DNA of 64,000 nucleotides, taken from JANXQZ01 sp038225555 (lineage in GTDB: Bacteria; Acidobacteriota; Terriglobia; Bryobacterales; Bryobacteraceae). Of this stretch, positions 17,769 through 25,982 are shown in pieces. The notes beneath the pieces are model-generated. The model saw only the letters and a list, made by a program, of their open reading frames with translations. It searched no databases and was not told the DNA's origin. Both the position numbers and the translations under genes were made by a program. The stretch spans positions 24,936 to 88,935 of the forward strand of contig JBBRRB010000026.1 in assembly GCA_038225555.1 (NCBI GenBank), given 5' to 3'. Positions within the stretch are counted from its first letter, which is position 1. The number at the start of each line of letters is the position of its first letter.

Positions 17769-17801
17769 TAGCGCGGCCGATTCAAGCAATCGACCGCGCT
17801 A
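17769..17801 (+). terminator. Hairpin between ftsH and the HAD phosphatase gene
   Basis: A 14-base stem with one mismatch (TAGCGCGGcCGATT against AATCGaCCGCGCTA) closes a five-base loop CAAGC. It begins 11 bases after the ftsH stop. Only a weak run (ATTCCTT) follows, so it could be a terminator, a partial attenuator or an mRNA-stabilising structure. Confidence 0.5.
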
Positions 17802-17811
17802 TTCCTTCCGA

Positions 17812-18501
17812 ATGATCCCATACTTCCCTTTTTACATTTTCGACGTCGATGGCACTCTGGTAGACTCCCAGCACGATATCTGCGGCGCAATTCAGGAAGT
17901 GCTATCGCGCACTTCGCGAAATGATGTGGAACACGTTTTCCTGCGGAAGTACATTGGCCGTCACCTGATCGACCTCTTTCAGGATCTCTTTCCCGAGTAC
18001 ACATCGACCCAGATCGAAGACTTGATTGTCGAGTACCGGCGCGTTTACCCGATCCGCAATCACACCATGACGCGTCCTTACGAAGGGGTTATAGAAGCGC
18101 TAGCCTGCCTCACAGGAAAGAAATCCACAGCCACCACTAAGGGAACTCCAACCACCCGAATCGTGCTGGAACTATTCGGTCTGCTTCCCTACTTTGACCA
18201 CGTGCAGGGTACCGACGGCTTTCCGGCCAAACCTGAACCGGACGTGATCTTCGCTTCGCTGAAGGGCTTGGGAGCGAGCCGCGAAGAGTGCCTGTTCGTG
18301 GGAGACTCGCCCGCCGACATGGAGGCTGGAAAGCGTGCGGGAGTGAAAACCTGCGCTGTGCTTTATGGCTATGGGGAGAGGGAAGAAATGGCCCAATGGA
18401 AGCCCGACTACTGGATTACTGACCTGCGCCAGCTATGCGCCGCTCCGATCAGCCATGGCCGAAGTGCATCAGCCAACCGAGCCCGATCAGGGCAGCAATA
18501 A
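17812..18501 (+). CDS. HAD-superfamily hydrolase, phosphoglycolate-phosphatase-like
   Basis: A 229-residue HAD phosphatase of subfamily IA. Motif I is FDVDGTLVDS with the nucleophile Asp near residue 10. The motif II region is KSTATTKGTPTTR, motif III lysine lies in GFPAKPEPDVIF, and motif IV is FVGDSPADMEAG. The cap domain is the helical type typical of Gph. Phosphoglycolate phosphatase removes the 2-phosphoglycolate formed during DNA repair or photorespiration, but the substrate cannot be fixed from sequence and PpaX-like activity is also possible. The C-terminal 18 residues overlap the convergent small membrane-protein gene. Confidence 0.88.
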   Translation: MIPYFPFYIFDVDGTLVDSQHDICGAIQEVLSRTSRNDVEHVFLRKYIGRHLIDLFQDLFPEYTSTQIEDLIVEYRRVYPIRNHTMTRPYEGVIEALACLTGKKSTATTKGTPTTRIVLELFGLLPYFDHVQGTDGFPAKPEPDVIFASLKGLGASREECLFVGDSPADMEAGKRAGVKTCAVLYGYGEREEMAQWKPDYWITDLRQLCAAPISHGRSASANRARSGQQ

Positions 18502-18634
18502 AGTATCCGAAGCAGCGCGCCCCATAGCGAATCCGGTCGGCGTCAGTCTTCTTGGTCACCACACCCATCACGATGGAAGTGAACAGCGCGAACAGCACAG
18601 CTGCTTCAAAGTGCGACAAATTCATTTTGGGCAT
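18449..18634 (-). CDS. Small two-helix membrane protein, unrecognised
   Basis: A 61-residue protein with two predicted membrane helices (AAVLFALFTSIVMGVV and CFGYFIAALIGLGWLMHFG) separated by a basic/acidic loop (TKKTDADRIRYGAR). Its ATG overlaps the TAA of the upstream gene by one base (TAATG), a strong sign of translational coupling, so the two proteins probably work together. I do not recognise a family. Its 3' end overlaps the HAD phosphatase gene on the other strand by 53 bases. Confidence 0.7.
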   Translation of the reverse strand: MPKMNLSHFEAAVLFALFTSIVMGVVTKKTDADRIRYGARCFGYFIAALIGLGWLMHFGHG

Positions 18635-19050
18635 TACGTCTTCTTCCTTGTTGCGATCTCGTAAGCGTCCACCATCGCCAGTATATTCAGCAAGCCTGCT
18701 CCCACCAGAAACTTGGTCCCGTAGTCGTGAACATGGCCAGCCACGTCAGGCTGCGCATATCCGAACCAGGTAGCGAGAAGGTAGAGCAGGCCGGATGCAA
18801 GGTCGCCGATAAATCCGCCGCAGTAGATAATCGTGGTGAGGATGTCGCCAGTCTGGGGTTGAAACATCGCTCCGCGCATCATAAGGCCGAGCAGGAACAT
18901 CGCAACTACCGAAACTAAAATCAGGCCTCCGCGTCCGTTGCGCTTTAGCAGAAAGTGCCCTGCGCCCGGGACCAGCCAGCCTAGCCCGACTGCGGGTGCC
19001 CAGTCTTTTACGGGCGGCATTGGCTCTTTAGTTTTCTGCGTGGTTGCCAT
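18634..19050 (-). CDS. Small polytopic membrane protein (TM2-like architecture)
   Basis: A 138-residue protein beginning with a soluble lysine-rich segment, then AVGLGWLVPGAGHFLLKRNGRGGLILVSVVAMFLLGL. This resembles TM2-type or DUF6677-like proteins in which a helix hairpin is joined by a short polar turn (PGAGHFLLKRNGRG). Two further hydrophobic segments follow (about 75-95 and 110-130). The last helix, NILAMVDAYEIATRKK, resembles the 'NxxxxVDAY' end found in relatives. It is co-transcribed with the 61-residue protein via a TAATG overlap. Function is unknown. Confidence 0.75.
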   Translation of the reverse strand: MATTQKTKEPMPPVKDWAPAVGLGWLVPGAGHFLLKRNGRGGLILVSVVAMFLLGLMMRGAMFQPQTGDILTTIIYCGGFIGDLASGLLYLLATWFGYAQPDVAGHVHDYGTKFLVGAGLLNILAMVDAYEIATRKKT

Positions 19051-19223
19051 GTGCTATCAGTTTAGCAAGCCCTGTCCGAGGCTGGCCCTGTAACCTCACC
19101 CTGGGCGGGAAGCGTTAACTAAGGTAAGCATTTATCGCGTGATACCATGAGAGAAAATTCGAACCGCGGCACGCCCGCTTACGTGTTTCAAGTTGTGAAT
19201 CCCCGTTCGCGCGAAGGACAATT

Positions 19224-21194
19224 ATGGCTAGCATGAAGTCTCACATGGCGATAGTATGCGTGTGCCTGCTGATGGCACAGGCCATTGACGCCCAGCAGTT
19301 TTCCGGATCGGTAATTTCGCCGCCGCCTAAGAAAGGCTTCTTCTCCAACCTTATCCGGCCCTACCGGGAGTGGGACATTGCCGCCATCGATCTAGCCAAC
19401 TCCAACCGCTTGGAATCTTTGGTCCGCGCGGGGAAAATTTATTTATCCCTGCAGGATACGATCGCCCTGGCGCTAGAGAACAACCTCGAGATAGCGGTCC
19501 AGCGCTACACGCCCCTGCAGGCGGAATCGGATCTGTTGCGCGCCAAGGCCGGCGGTCTGCTGCGCGGTGTTCCGCAGTCCGTGCAGAACGGCCCTACCAG
19601 CGCTGGAGGGAATTTCCTTCTGGGAGGAAGTGGAAGCGGAAGTTCTTCATTGTCTAGTTCCACCGGCGGGGTTAGCTCCAACGGCGTCATCACGCAGCTA
19701 GGTCCTACTACTCCAAATTTCGATCCTGTGCTCCAAGGCACTATTAGCTGGGGGCATCTTACCTCCCCTCAAACAAACCTCTTTTCGTACGGAACAAACG
19801 CGCTGGTGCAAACCAACAAGCTGGCAAATTTGGCGTTGACCCAAGGTTTCTCCACCGGCGCGAACGCAACCCTGACCTATAACAACCTCTTCACAGCAGC
19901 AAACACCGGTCGATTCGACGTGAATCCGTACACGAATTCGAGTCTGGATCTGCTGGTTACTCAGCCTTTGCTTCAGGGCTTCGGGTTTGCCGTCAACAAT
20001 CGCCAGATTCGCGTTGCCAGGAACAACGTGCGCGCCGCGGACCTGACTTTTCGACAACAAGTGATCACCACGGTCGCCAATGTCGTTGGGTTGTATTGGG
20101 ACTTGGTGAACCTCAACTCATCCGTCAAGGTGGCCCGCGAATCCTTGAGCGTCTCTGAAAAGCTCTACAACGATAACAAGAAGCAGGTTGAAATTGGCAC
20201 GCTCGCGCCGATCGAGATCGTGCGCGCGGAGGCTGAAGTCGCTTCCAATCAGCAGAATCTGACTGTAGCCGAGACCAACGTCCTGCAGCAGGAAACGATC
20301 ATTAAGAACGCTCTGAGCCGCAACGGCGTGGCGAGTCCAACAATTGCCGAGGCCCGAATCGTGCCCACGGATTCGATTCACATTCCGGATGTGGAGCCGA
20401 TCGAACCGATCCAGGACTTGGTGACCGAAGCGTTTGGAGAAAGGCCCGAGCTAGCCAGCAGCCGCATTAATCTCGAGAACAGCGAGATTCAGTTGATCGG
20501 AAGCAAGAGCGGTTTACTTCCTACGATTTCCGCCTTCGCCGAGGCGACGAACCACGCCCAGGCAGGCAGCATCAACTCGCTGTCCCCCCTGGATGCGACC
20601 GGACGACCGACCGGGTTCGTGCGCAATCCGACCTCCGTGGATTCATTTTTCATCGGCGGTTATGGGACGGTTTTGGGTCAGCTTTTCGGGCGAAATTTCC
20701 CAGATTATCGGGTTGGCGTGAGTTTAAACATCCCTCTTCGGAACCGTTCCGCGGAAGCTGATTATATTCGCGACCGCTTGAACCTGCGGGTGTCTCAGCT
20801 CAACTTGCAGGTTCAGATAAACCAGATTCGCGTGGATGTGCAGAACGCTCTCATTGGATTGCAGCAGGCTCGCGCCCGCCATCAGACCGCATTAAAACAG
20901 CGCGCCCTGGAAGAGCAGACGCTCGATGCCGAACAGAAGAAATACGCTCTTGGCGCCTCAACCATCTATTTGGTCATTCAAACCCAGCGCGATTTGGCTA
21001 CCGCCCAGTCGTCGGAAGTCACCGCTCTCGCTCAGTATGCGCGCGCCCGAGTCACGCTCGATCAAGCCACGGGGCGGATTTTGAAGCAATACAACGTAGA
21101 CATCGCCGAAGCCCAAAAAGGAGTAGTTTCGCGCCCGCCTTCCACCTTGCCGGTGCTGGATCAGAACGGCAATGGTGGGAACGGCAAGCGATAG
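19224..21194 (+). CDS. TolC-family outer membrane efflux protein
   Basis: A 656-residue outer membrane factor. A signal peptide (MASMKSHMAIVCVCLLMAQAIDAQ) is followed by a family-type segment LSLQDTIALALENNLEIAVQRY (about 72-93). There are two long helical repeats typical of OEP domains (about 225-360 and 440-620), each rich in Ala, Gln and Asn. A low-complexity Gly/Ser stretch around 130-155 lies between the first helices. Proteins like this form a trimeric channel across the outer membrane and pair with inner-membrane RND or ABC pumps. No pump or adaptor gene is adjacent, so its partner is unknown. GAAGGA precedes the ATG at a good distance. Confidence 0.9.
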   Translation: MASMKSHMAIVCVCLLMAQAIDAQQFSGSVISPPPKKGFFSNLIRPYREWDIAAIDLANSNRLESLVRAGKIYLSLQDTIALALENNLEIAVQRYTPLQAESDLLRAKAGGLLRGVPQSVQNGPTSAGGNFLLGGSGSGSSSLSSSTGGVSSNGVITQLGPTTPNFDPVLQGTISWGHLTSPQTNLFSYGTNALVQTNKLANLALTQGFSTGANATLTYNNLFTAANTGRFDVNPYTNSSLDLLVTQPLLQGFGFAVNNRQIRVARNNVRAADLTFRQQVITTVANVVGLYWDLVNLNSSVKVARESLSVSEKLYNDNKKQVEIGTLAPIEIVRAEAEVASNQQNLTVAETNVLQQETIIKNALSRNGVASPTIAEARIVPTDSIHIPDVEPIEPIQDLVTEAFGERPELASSRINLENSEIQLIGSKSGLLPTISAFAEATNHAQAGSINSLSPLDATGRPTGFVRNPTSVDSFFIGGYGTVLGQLFGRNFPDYRVGVSLNIPLRNRSAEADYIRDRLNLRVSQLNLQVQINQIRVDVQNALIGLQQARARHQTALKQRALEEQTLDAEQKKYALGASTIYLVIQTQRDLATAQSSEVTALAQYARARVTLDQATGRILKQYNVDIAEAQKGVVSRPPSTLPVLDQNGNGGNGKR

Positions 21195-21235
21195 CCACCT
21201 TGCAGGTACCAGACGCGCTCGAGCCGCGCCCGCAC

Positions 21236-22663
21236 TTAGGCGAACACCTTCTGGATTACGTTGCCGCCGAAATCGGTGAGTTTCTCGTTGCGCCCGTTGT
21301 GGAGATAAGTGAGTTGGTTCTGCTCAAGGCCGAGCGCGTGCAGGATGGTAGCGTGGAAATCGCGCATGTGAAAGCGTGAACCCTCCACCGCGCGCAGGCC
21401 GAGTTCATCGGTATCGCCGACCGCCTGTCCGCCTTTCACTCCGCCGCCCGCGAACCACATCGTAAACCCGTGCGGATTGTGGTCGCGGCCGTTCCCGCTT
21501 TGCGACATCGGCAAGCGCCCGAATTCGCTGCCCCAGATGACGAGCGTGGAATCCAGCAAGCCGCGCTGCTTCAAATCCTTAAGCAGTGCCGCGACCGGCT
21601 GATCAGTGAGGCGGCACATCTTTTCGTGATTCTCGACCAAGTCTTTGTGGGCATCCCACTGCATGCTGACGGGGCCGCCGCCGGAATAGATCTGTACGAA
21701 GCGGACCCCTCGCTCCACCATGCGGCGGGCGAGTAAACAGCGCGTTCCGAAATCGGCGGTGTGCTTCTCGTCGAGACCGTAGAGATGTTTGGTGGCTTCG
21801 GTTTCTTTGGAGAGATCGACGGCTTCGGGAGCGTGGCTTTGCATTCGAAAGGCGAGTTCGTAGGAGCTGATGCGCGCGGCCATCTCGGTATCGCCATCGG
21901 CTGTGTCGAGCTCGTTCATCTGCTGGAGCAGGTCAAGGGTGGCCCGCTGACGCTCGGGCGTCATGCCTGGAGGAGGCTTCAAATGGAGGATCGGATTGGG
22001 TCCGTTTCGCAAAAGCGTTCCCTGATAGACCGCTGGGAGGAAGCCGGCTCCCCAGCAGGGCGTGCCTCCCTCGGGCGTGCCTTCCGGCTGCGGCATGACG
22101 ACGTAAGCGGGCAAATTTTCCGATTCGCTCCCCAGGCCGTACGTGACCCAGGAGCCCATGCTCGGATATCCCATAAGGATTCGCCCTGTGTGGACCTGGT
22201 ACATGGCAGGCGCGTGGACCACGCTCTCGGTGTAGAAGCTGCGCACGAAACAGATGTCGTCAACGCATTCGGCTACGTGCGGATAGAGTGACGAAACTGG
22301 CAGCCCGCTTTGTCCATATTGTTTGAACTGCCAGGGCGAGGAGAGCAGCGGAGTGTCGCCATTAGTGAACTGGCTGATGACTTTGCCGTAGCTGTCGGGA
22401 AGGGGTTGACCTTCGTATTTCTTAAGCGCGGGCTTAGGGTCAAAGGTGTCGATGTGGCTGGGCGCGCCGACCATGAACAGGAAAATAATTGCCTTGGCTT
22501 TGCCAGGGAAGTGCGGGACCTTGGCAGCCAAAGGGTTGACGCGAGTCTTGGCGGCGAGTTCCCGCTGAAGGAGTTGTTCGACGGCGATGGCGCCGAATCC
22601 ATGGGCGGCGGCGCGGAGCACGTCGCGACGGTTCAGCGCGGGCCGGATGTGGTCGGGATCCAT
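21236..22663 (-). CDS. DUF1501 (sulfatase-like) protein with Tat-like leader
   Basis: A 475-residue DUF1501 protein. These are alkaline-phosphatase-superfamily relatives common in Planctomycetes and Acidobacteria and of unknown substrate. The N-terminus MDPDHIRPALNRRDVLRAAAHGFGA carries twin arginines before a hydrophobic stretch, suggesting Tat export. Typical blocks are KAIIFLFMVGAPSHIDTFDPKP, LVIWGSEFGRLPMSQSGNGRDHNPHGF and TILHALGLE. I use the ATG at 22663 because AGGGGAG lies just upstream; the longest frame adds 17 residues. The gene is divergent from the oxidoreductase at 22717, and both have Tat-type leaders, a pairing often seen in sugar-catabolism loci. Confidence 0.88.
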   Translation of the reverse strand: MDPDHIRPALNRRDVLRAAAHGFGAIAVEQLLQRELAAKTRVNPLAAKVPHFPGKAKAIIFLFMVGAPSHIDTFDPKPALKKYEGQPLPDSYGKVISQFTNGDTPLLSSPWQFKQYGQSGLPVSSLYPHVAECVDDICFVRSFYTESVVHAPAMYQVHTGRILMGYPSMGSWVTYGLGSESENLPAYVVMPQPEGTPEGGTPCWGAGFLPAVYQGTLLRNGPNPILHLKPPPGMTPERQRATLDLLQQMNELDTADGDTEMAARISSYELAFRMQSHAPEAVDLSKETEATKHLYGLDEKHTADFGTRCLLARRMVERGVRFVQIYSGGGPVSMQWDAHKDLVENHEKMCRLTDQPVAALLKDLKQRGLLDSTLVIWGSEFGRLPMSQSGNGRDHNPHGFTMWFAGGGVKGGQAVGDTDELGLRAVEGSRFHMRDFHATILHALGLEQNQLTYLHNGRNEKLTDFGGNVIQKVFA

Positions 22664-22716
22664 GGACTCCCCTAATCTAGCACTCTGGCACCTTTCGTGA
22701 TACAAAAGACTCATCC

Positions 22717-24027
22717 ATGAATCGGCGAACTTTTCTCAAATCAGCATCGGCGATCTCCGCCGCTCCTATGCTGCGCAGTGCGGTGGCTGCCAGCAATCGC
22801 ATCACTATGGGCGTGATTGGAACGGGCAACCAAGGCACCGGCGACATGCGTGGCTTTCTACGAGACGAACGCGTACAGGTTGTTGCGGTGTGCGACGTGA
22901 ATCGCGAGACTCCCGGGTACTGGAACGGAGTGATCGCAGGCCGCGAACCCGCGCGCCAGTACGTAGAGTGGAATTACGCTCGGGAGAAACGATCCGGCGC
23001 ATATAAAGGATGCACTGCGTACGACGATTTTCGGGATCTCCTCGGCCGCAAAGATATCGATGCGGTGCTGATTGCCGTTCCAGATCACTGGCACTCGATC
23101 CCGGTGATTGCGGCCGCGCGTGCGGGAAAGGACATCTATGGCGAGAAGCCGCTTGCGCTCACGATTGCGGAGGGCCGCGCCATGAGCGACGCCGTTCGGG
23201 ATAGCAAGCGCATCTTTCAGTGCGGCAGCCAGCAGCGTTCCGATACGCGCTTTCGCAAGGCCTGCGAGATCGTGCGCAATGGCGGTATTGGCAAACTGCA
23301 GACGGTAAAATGTGGCCTTCCGGGCGGAACTCCCGACTTTGGAAAGACAGGCGATCGGCAAGAGACCGAGCCGATTCCGGATGCGTTCAACTATGATTTC
23401 TGGCTGGGGCCCGCTCCCGAGGCTCCCTACTGTCCGGCTCGTTGTTTCGTGAATTTCCGGTGGAATCTGGACTACTCGGGCGGCCAAATTACCGATTGGG
23501 GCGGGCACCATCCAGACATCGCGCAGTGGGGCATGGGCACGGAGCTCACCGGGCCGGTTGCAATCCGGAACGGTAAGGCGACTTGGGCGAAGCAGAAGGT
23601 CTGGAACACGGCGACCGAGTTCTACTACGAGGCGATCTACGAGAGCGGCGTGAAGTTGGTGGTGTCCGATAAAGCGCGCGAGGGAGTGACGTTCGAGGGA
23701 GCGGACGGATCAGTGTGGGTGACACGAGGCGCGATTGAGGCAACTCCGAAGTCGCTGCTAGAGTTCGAGCCTAGTCCGAATGAAGTGCGGCTATACCGCA
23801 GCGAAAATCACTCGCGGAATTTTATTGACTGCGTGATTTCGAGGAAGGAACCGATCGCTCCGATTGAGCAGGCGCATCGGTCGATCACGATTGCGCATTT
23901 GGGGAATATCAGCTTGCGGCTGGGGCGGGATGTAAAGTGGGATCCGAAAGCTGAGCGGTTTCTGGATGATGAGCAGGCGAATAAGATGCTCTCGCGTCCC
24001 ATGCGGAAGCCTTGGAGCTTGAGCTAG
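22717..24027 (+). CDS. Gfo/Idh/MocA-family oxidoreductase, Tat-exported
   Basis: A 436-residue NAD(P)-dependent oxidoreductase of the glucose-fructose oxidoreductase type. It starts with a Tat leader (NRRTFLKSASA). The Rossmann motif is MGVIGTGNQGTGDMRG (about 31-46). The region DAVLIAVPDHWHSIPVIAAARAGKDIYGEKPLALTI contains the conserved EKP lysine near residue 145. The second domain has DWGGHHPDIAQWG, where His residues act in catalysis in relatives. Such proteins oxidise or reduce sugars and inositols; the exact substrate is unknown. It is divergently arranged with the DUF1501 gene. Confidence 0.92.
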   Translation: MNRRTFLKSASAISAAPMLRSAVAASNRITMGVIGTGNQGTGDMRGFLRDERVQVVAVCDVNRETPGYWNGVIAGREPARQYVEWNYAREKRSGAYKGCTAYDDFRDLLGRKDIDAVLIAVPDHWHSIPVIAAARAGKDIYGEKPLALTIAEGRAMSDAVRDSKRIFQCGSQQRSDTRFRKACEIVRNGGIGKLQTVKCGLPGGTPDFGKTGDRQETEPIPDAFNYDFWLGPAPEAPYCPARCFVNFRWNLDYSGGQITDWGGHHPDIAQWGMGTELTGPVAIRNGKATWAKQKVWNTATEFYYEAIYESGVKLVVSDKAREGVTFEGADGSVWVTRGAIEATPKSLLEFEPSPNEVRLYRSENHSRNFIDCVISRKEPIAPIEQAHRSITIAHLGNISLRLGRDVKWDPKAERFLDDEQANKMLSRPMRKPWSLS

Positions 24028-24046
24028 GTCCAACTCCCTGTCACCT

Positions 24047-24571
24047 TTATCTGTCTTGTGCCGCGTTCACAACTCGTCCTTCAGTAGCTCTGGTATTGTG
24101 GGATTTGGGCACAGCGAACTCCGGGGTGAGTTCCACTTCCCAGATACCCTCGAAGTCTACGAAGTAAGCTTGCACCTCAATGCCCGGTATCGCTTTGCGC
24201 ACGCATTCCCCCGCGCGCTGCAGTTCCGCTTCGTGGTGTAGAGCTTCCGCCTGGGCATCGCCGCCGAACCCCTCAAGCAACCCCCCGTATGCTCCGCAAT
24301 CCGAATGCACCTTCAGGATCACAAGTTTCGTCCCGTGCAAGCGGATCGACGTGCGAATCTGTCCCAACACGAACTCGCGGTCCGTTTCCCGCTCTGGAGA
24401 CGCCAGACACTTCGCACCGCCTGCAATCTTGATCGGATCTGAATTGGAAATTCCAAGTCGCTTAAGAAACTTGGCAAACCCAAGTTGAAAGCGGTTGTCG
24501 AAACACCAAACGACCGCCGCGTCGCAAACATACTTATCGCGGGGAGCATCGAAATGAAAGACCTTGTTCAT
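24047..24571 (-). CDS. Beta-carbonic-anhydrase-like zinc protein
   Basis: A 174-residue protein with the two short metal motifs of beta-carbonic anhydrases: CxDxR as CFDNR (Cys23, Asp25, Arg27) and HxxC as HSDC (His89, Cys92). Beta enzymes bind zinc through two Cys and one His and use the Asp-Arg pair in catalysis, so all key residues are present. The region between them includes IKIAGGAKCLASPE, comparable to the nucleotide-like 'RNAG' strand. Sequence outside the motifs is unlike housekeeping carbonic anhydrases, so the reaction may differ. No signal peptide is present. No operon partner is obvious. Confidence 0.72.
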   Translation of the reverse strand: MNKVFHFDAPRDKYVCDAAVVWCFDNRFQLGFAKFLKRLGISNSDPIKIAGGAKCLASPERETDREFVLGQIRTSIRLHGTKLVILKVHSDCGAYGGLLEGFGGDAQAEALHHEAELQRAGECVRKAIPGIEVQAYFVDFEGIWEVELTPEFAVPKSHNTRATEGRVVNAAQDR

Positions 24572-24642
24572 CAGCTACTATTCTCTCCTTGGCGAACCGG
24601 CAGTTGTCCACTGCCGGGGCCAGCGCCGATCTTAGTTCGGAT

Positions 24643-25872
24643 TTAGAAGAGACGTTGAACCGGAGGGCAGTTCACGATAAATTGCGCACTTCCAAATTTG
24701 GTTCCGTTGGGACCTGTGATCAGTCCATCCTGCACGAAGGTTAATACCTGAAACTCGCCACGGAGTTGGCCGCGGAAGCCCTTGCTCACGGAATCGGGTG
24801 TCCATTCGTAGAGCTGGCCGTTCCAGAGCGGGCTGTAGTCAGTGGCGACTGTCGGGATTCCCCCGAAAATATTATTGGGACGAAATCCATCTGTCAGAGC
24901 GGCATAAAGACCCTGACGCTGCGGGTTGTCGCAACCGAAGTCCGATGGTCCATTCGTGGCTACAAAGAGCCGCTCAACGGCGCTCCCAAAGCTGTCATCC
25001 TTTCCCAGAACGATCTTCTGGAGAGCGGGAGCGAAGGTAGCTCCTTCAATCGCCGCTACATCGGGGAGGCTCGCGTCCATCGACATATACCAGAGTTCGT
25101 GTCCGAAGCTGAATCCATTGATTAGCTGAAGAGTGACAGTCCGTGCGAAGGGGTCGATCGTCAAGACTTCGTCATGCACTCGCGTATAATCGGGCCCTCC
25201 GCTAGGGTAGTTGATGTCGTTCTCGGCAACATCGAAAGCTACGATTGGCGCATTGTAGATTCGATCTCCCCCATTGACGACACGCACCAGAGGCGAGTAG
25301 TCGCTGTCGCCGATAGAACCGGGTTTGGCGGTAGTCGGCGGAAAGGGGGCGCTCGATGGGCCTGGAACAACGGTTCGTGCCGGACGGAAATCAACAGTGC
25401 CCTTGTCGAAAACCAAGTCGCCATTCTCATCGATATTCGCCGTACGCACTGCGTTCCCGGCAAAGTTCAGCTTGCCGGAAAAGTTCAGCCCTAGTGACGT
25501 CGCCACTTCCGTGTCATTCACGTCTGTGAGAATGTACCACACGTTTTTCTTGCTGCCGGCCATGGTGCCCTTGTAAAGCGGGAGCGTCACCGTCCCGCTG
25601 CCCACATCCACGGTGCCGGATTTCAGCAGTTGATAGGGTCCGACGAGGCTGGGGTTGCTGGCCGATGGCGGCGGCCCGAAGTAGGAGAGATCGACGGTCG
25701 CGCCGACGGAAGGGGGTGCTGGCAGCACGTTGCAGCCAGGCCCCGGGCCAATGGGTCCAGGACTGGGCTGGCCGAAAGAAATGAAGGGTAGCGAGGCTGT
25801 AATGGCCAGCACTTCCAAGCAGCGAGAGAGGTGAAATCGTTTGCACGAAGTATAGTCGGGTATGTTGCGCAT
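24643..25872 (-). CDS. Secreted protein of unknown function, Pro/Gly-rich N-terminus
   Basis: A 409-residue exported protein. The ATG at 25872 has AAGGAG six bases upstream; the longer open frame adds 41 residues and is unlikely. A signal peptide (LSRCLEVLAITASLPFISFGQ) is followed by a Pro/Gly-rich linker (PSPGPIGPGPGCNVLPAPPSVG). Then comes a beta-rich body with motifs such as PLYKGTMAGSKKNVWYILTDV, TVTLQLINGFSFGHELWYMSMD and FIVNCPPVQRLF at the end. I do not recognise the family, though it resembles secreted proteins frequent in Acidobacteria. The Kelch-protein gene ends at 25983, 110 bases away on the same strand, but it is downstream. Confidence 0.7.
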   Translation of the reverse strand: MRNIPDYTSCKRFHLSRCLEVLAITASLPFISFGQPSPGPIGPGPGCNVLPAPPSVGATVDLSYFGPPPSASNPSLVGPYQLLKSGTVDVGSGTVTLPLYKGTMAGSKKNVWYILTDVNDTEVATSLGLNFSGKLNFAGNAVRTANIDENGDLVFDKGTVDFRPARTVVPGPSSAPFPPTTAKPGSIGDSDYSPLVRVVNGGDRIYNAPIVAFDVAENDINYPSGGPDYTRVHDEVLTIDPFARTVTLQLINGFSFGHELWYMSMDASLPDVAAIEGATFAPALQKIVLGKDDSFGSAVERLFVATNGPSDFGCDNPQRQGLYAALTDGFRPNNIFGGIPTVATDYSPLWNGQLYEWTPDSVSKGFRGQLRGEFQVLTFVQDGLITGPNGTKFGSAQFIVNCPPVQRLF

Positions 25873-25982
25873 GTGGGTCTCCTTTTGCAAGTCGGTCGCG
25901 CATGGCGATACGACTCGCTGTAGGCTGATTCGATTTTCGTTTGGAAAAGTTACGTCCGAAGGATATTTTGGTGAATTCTCTT

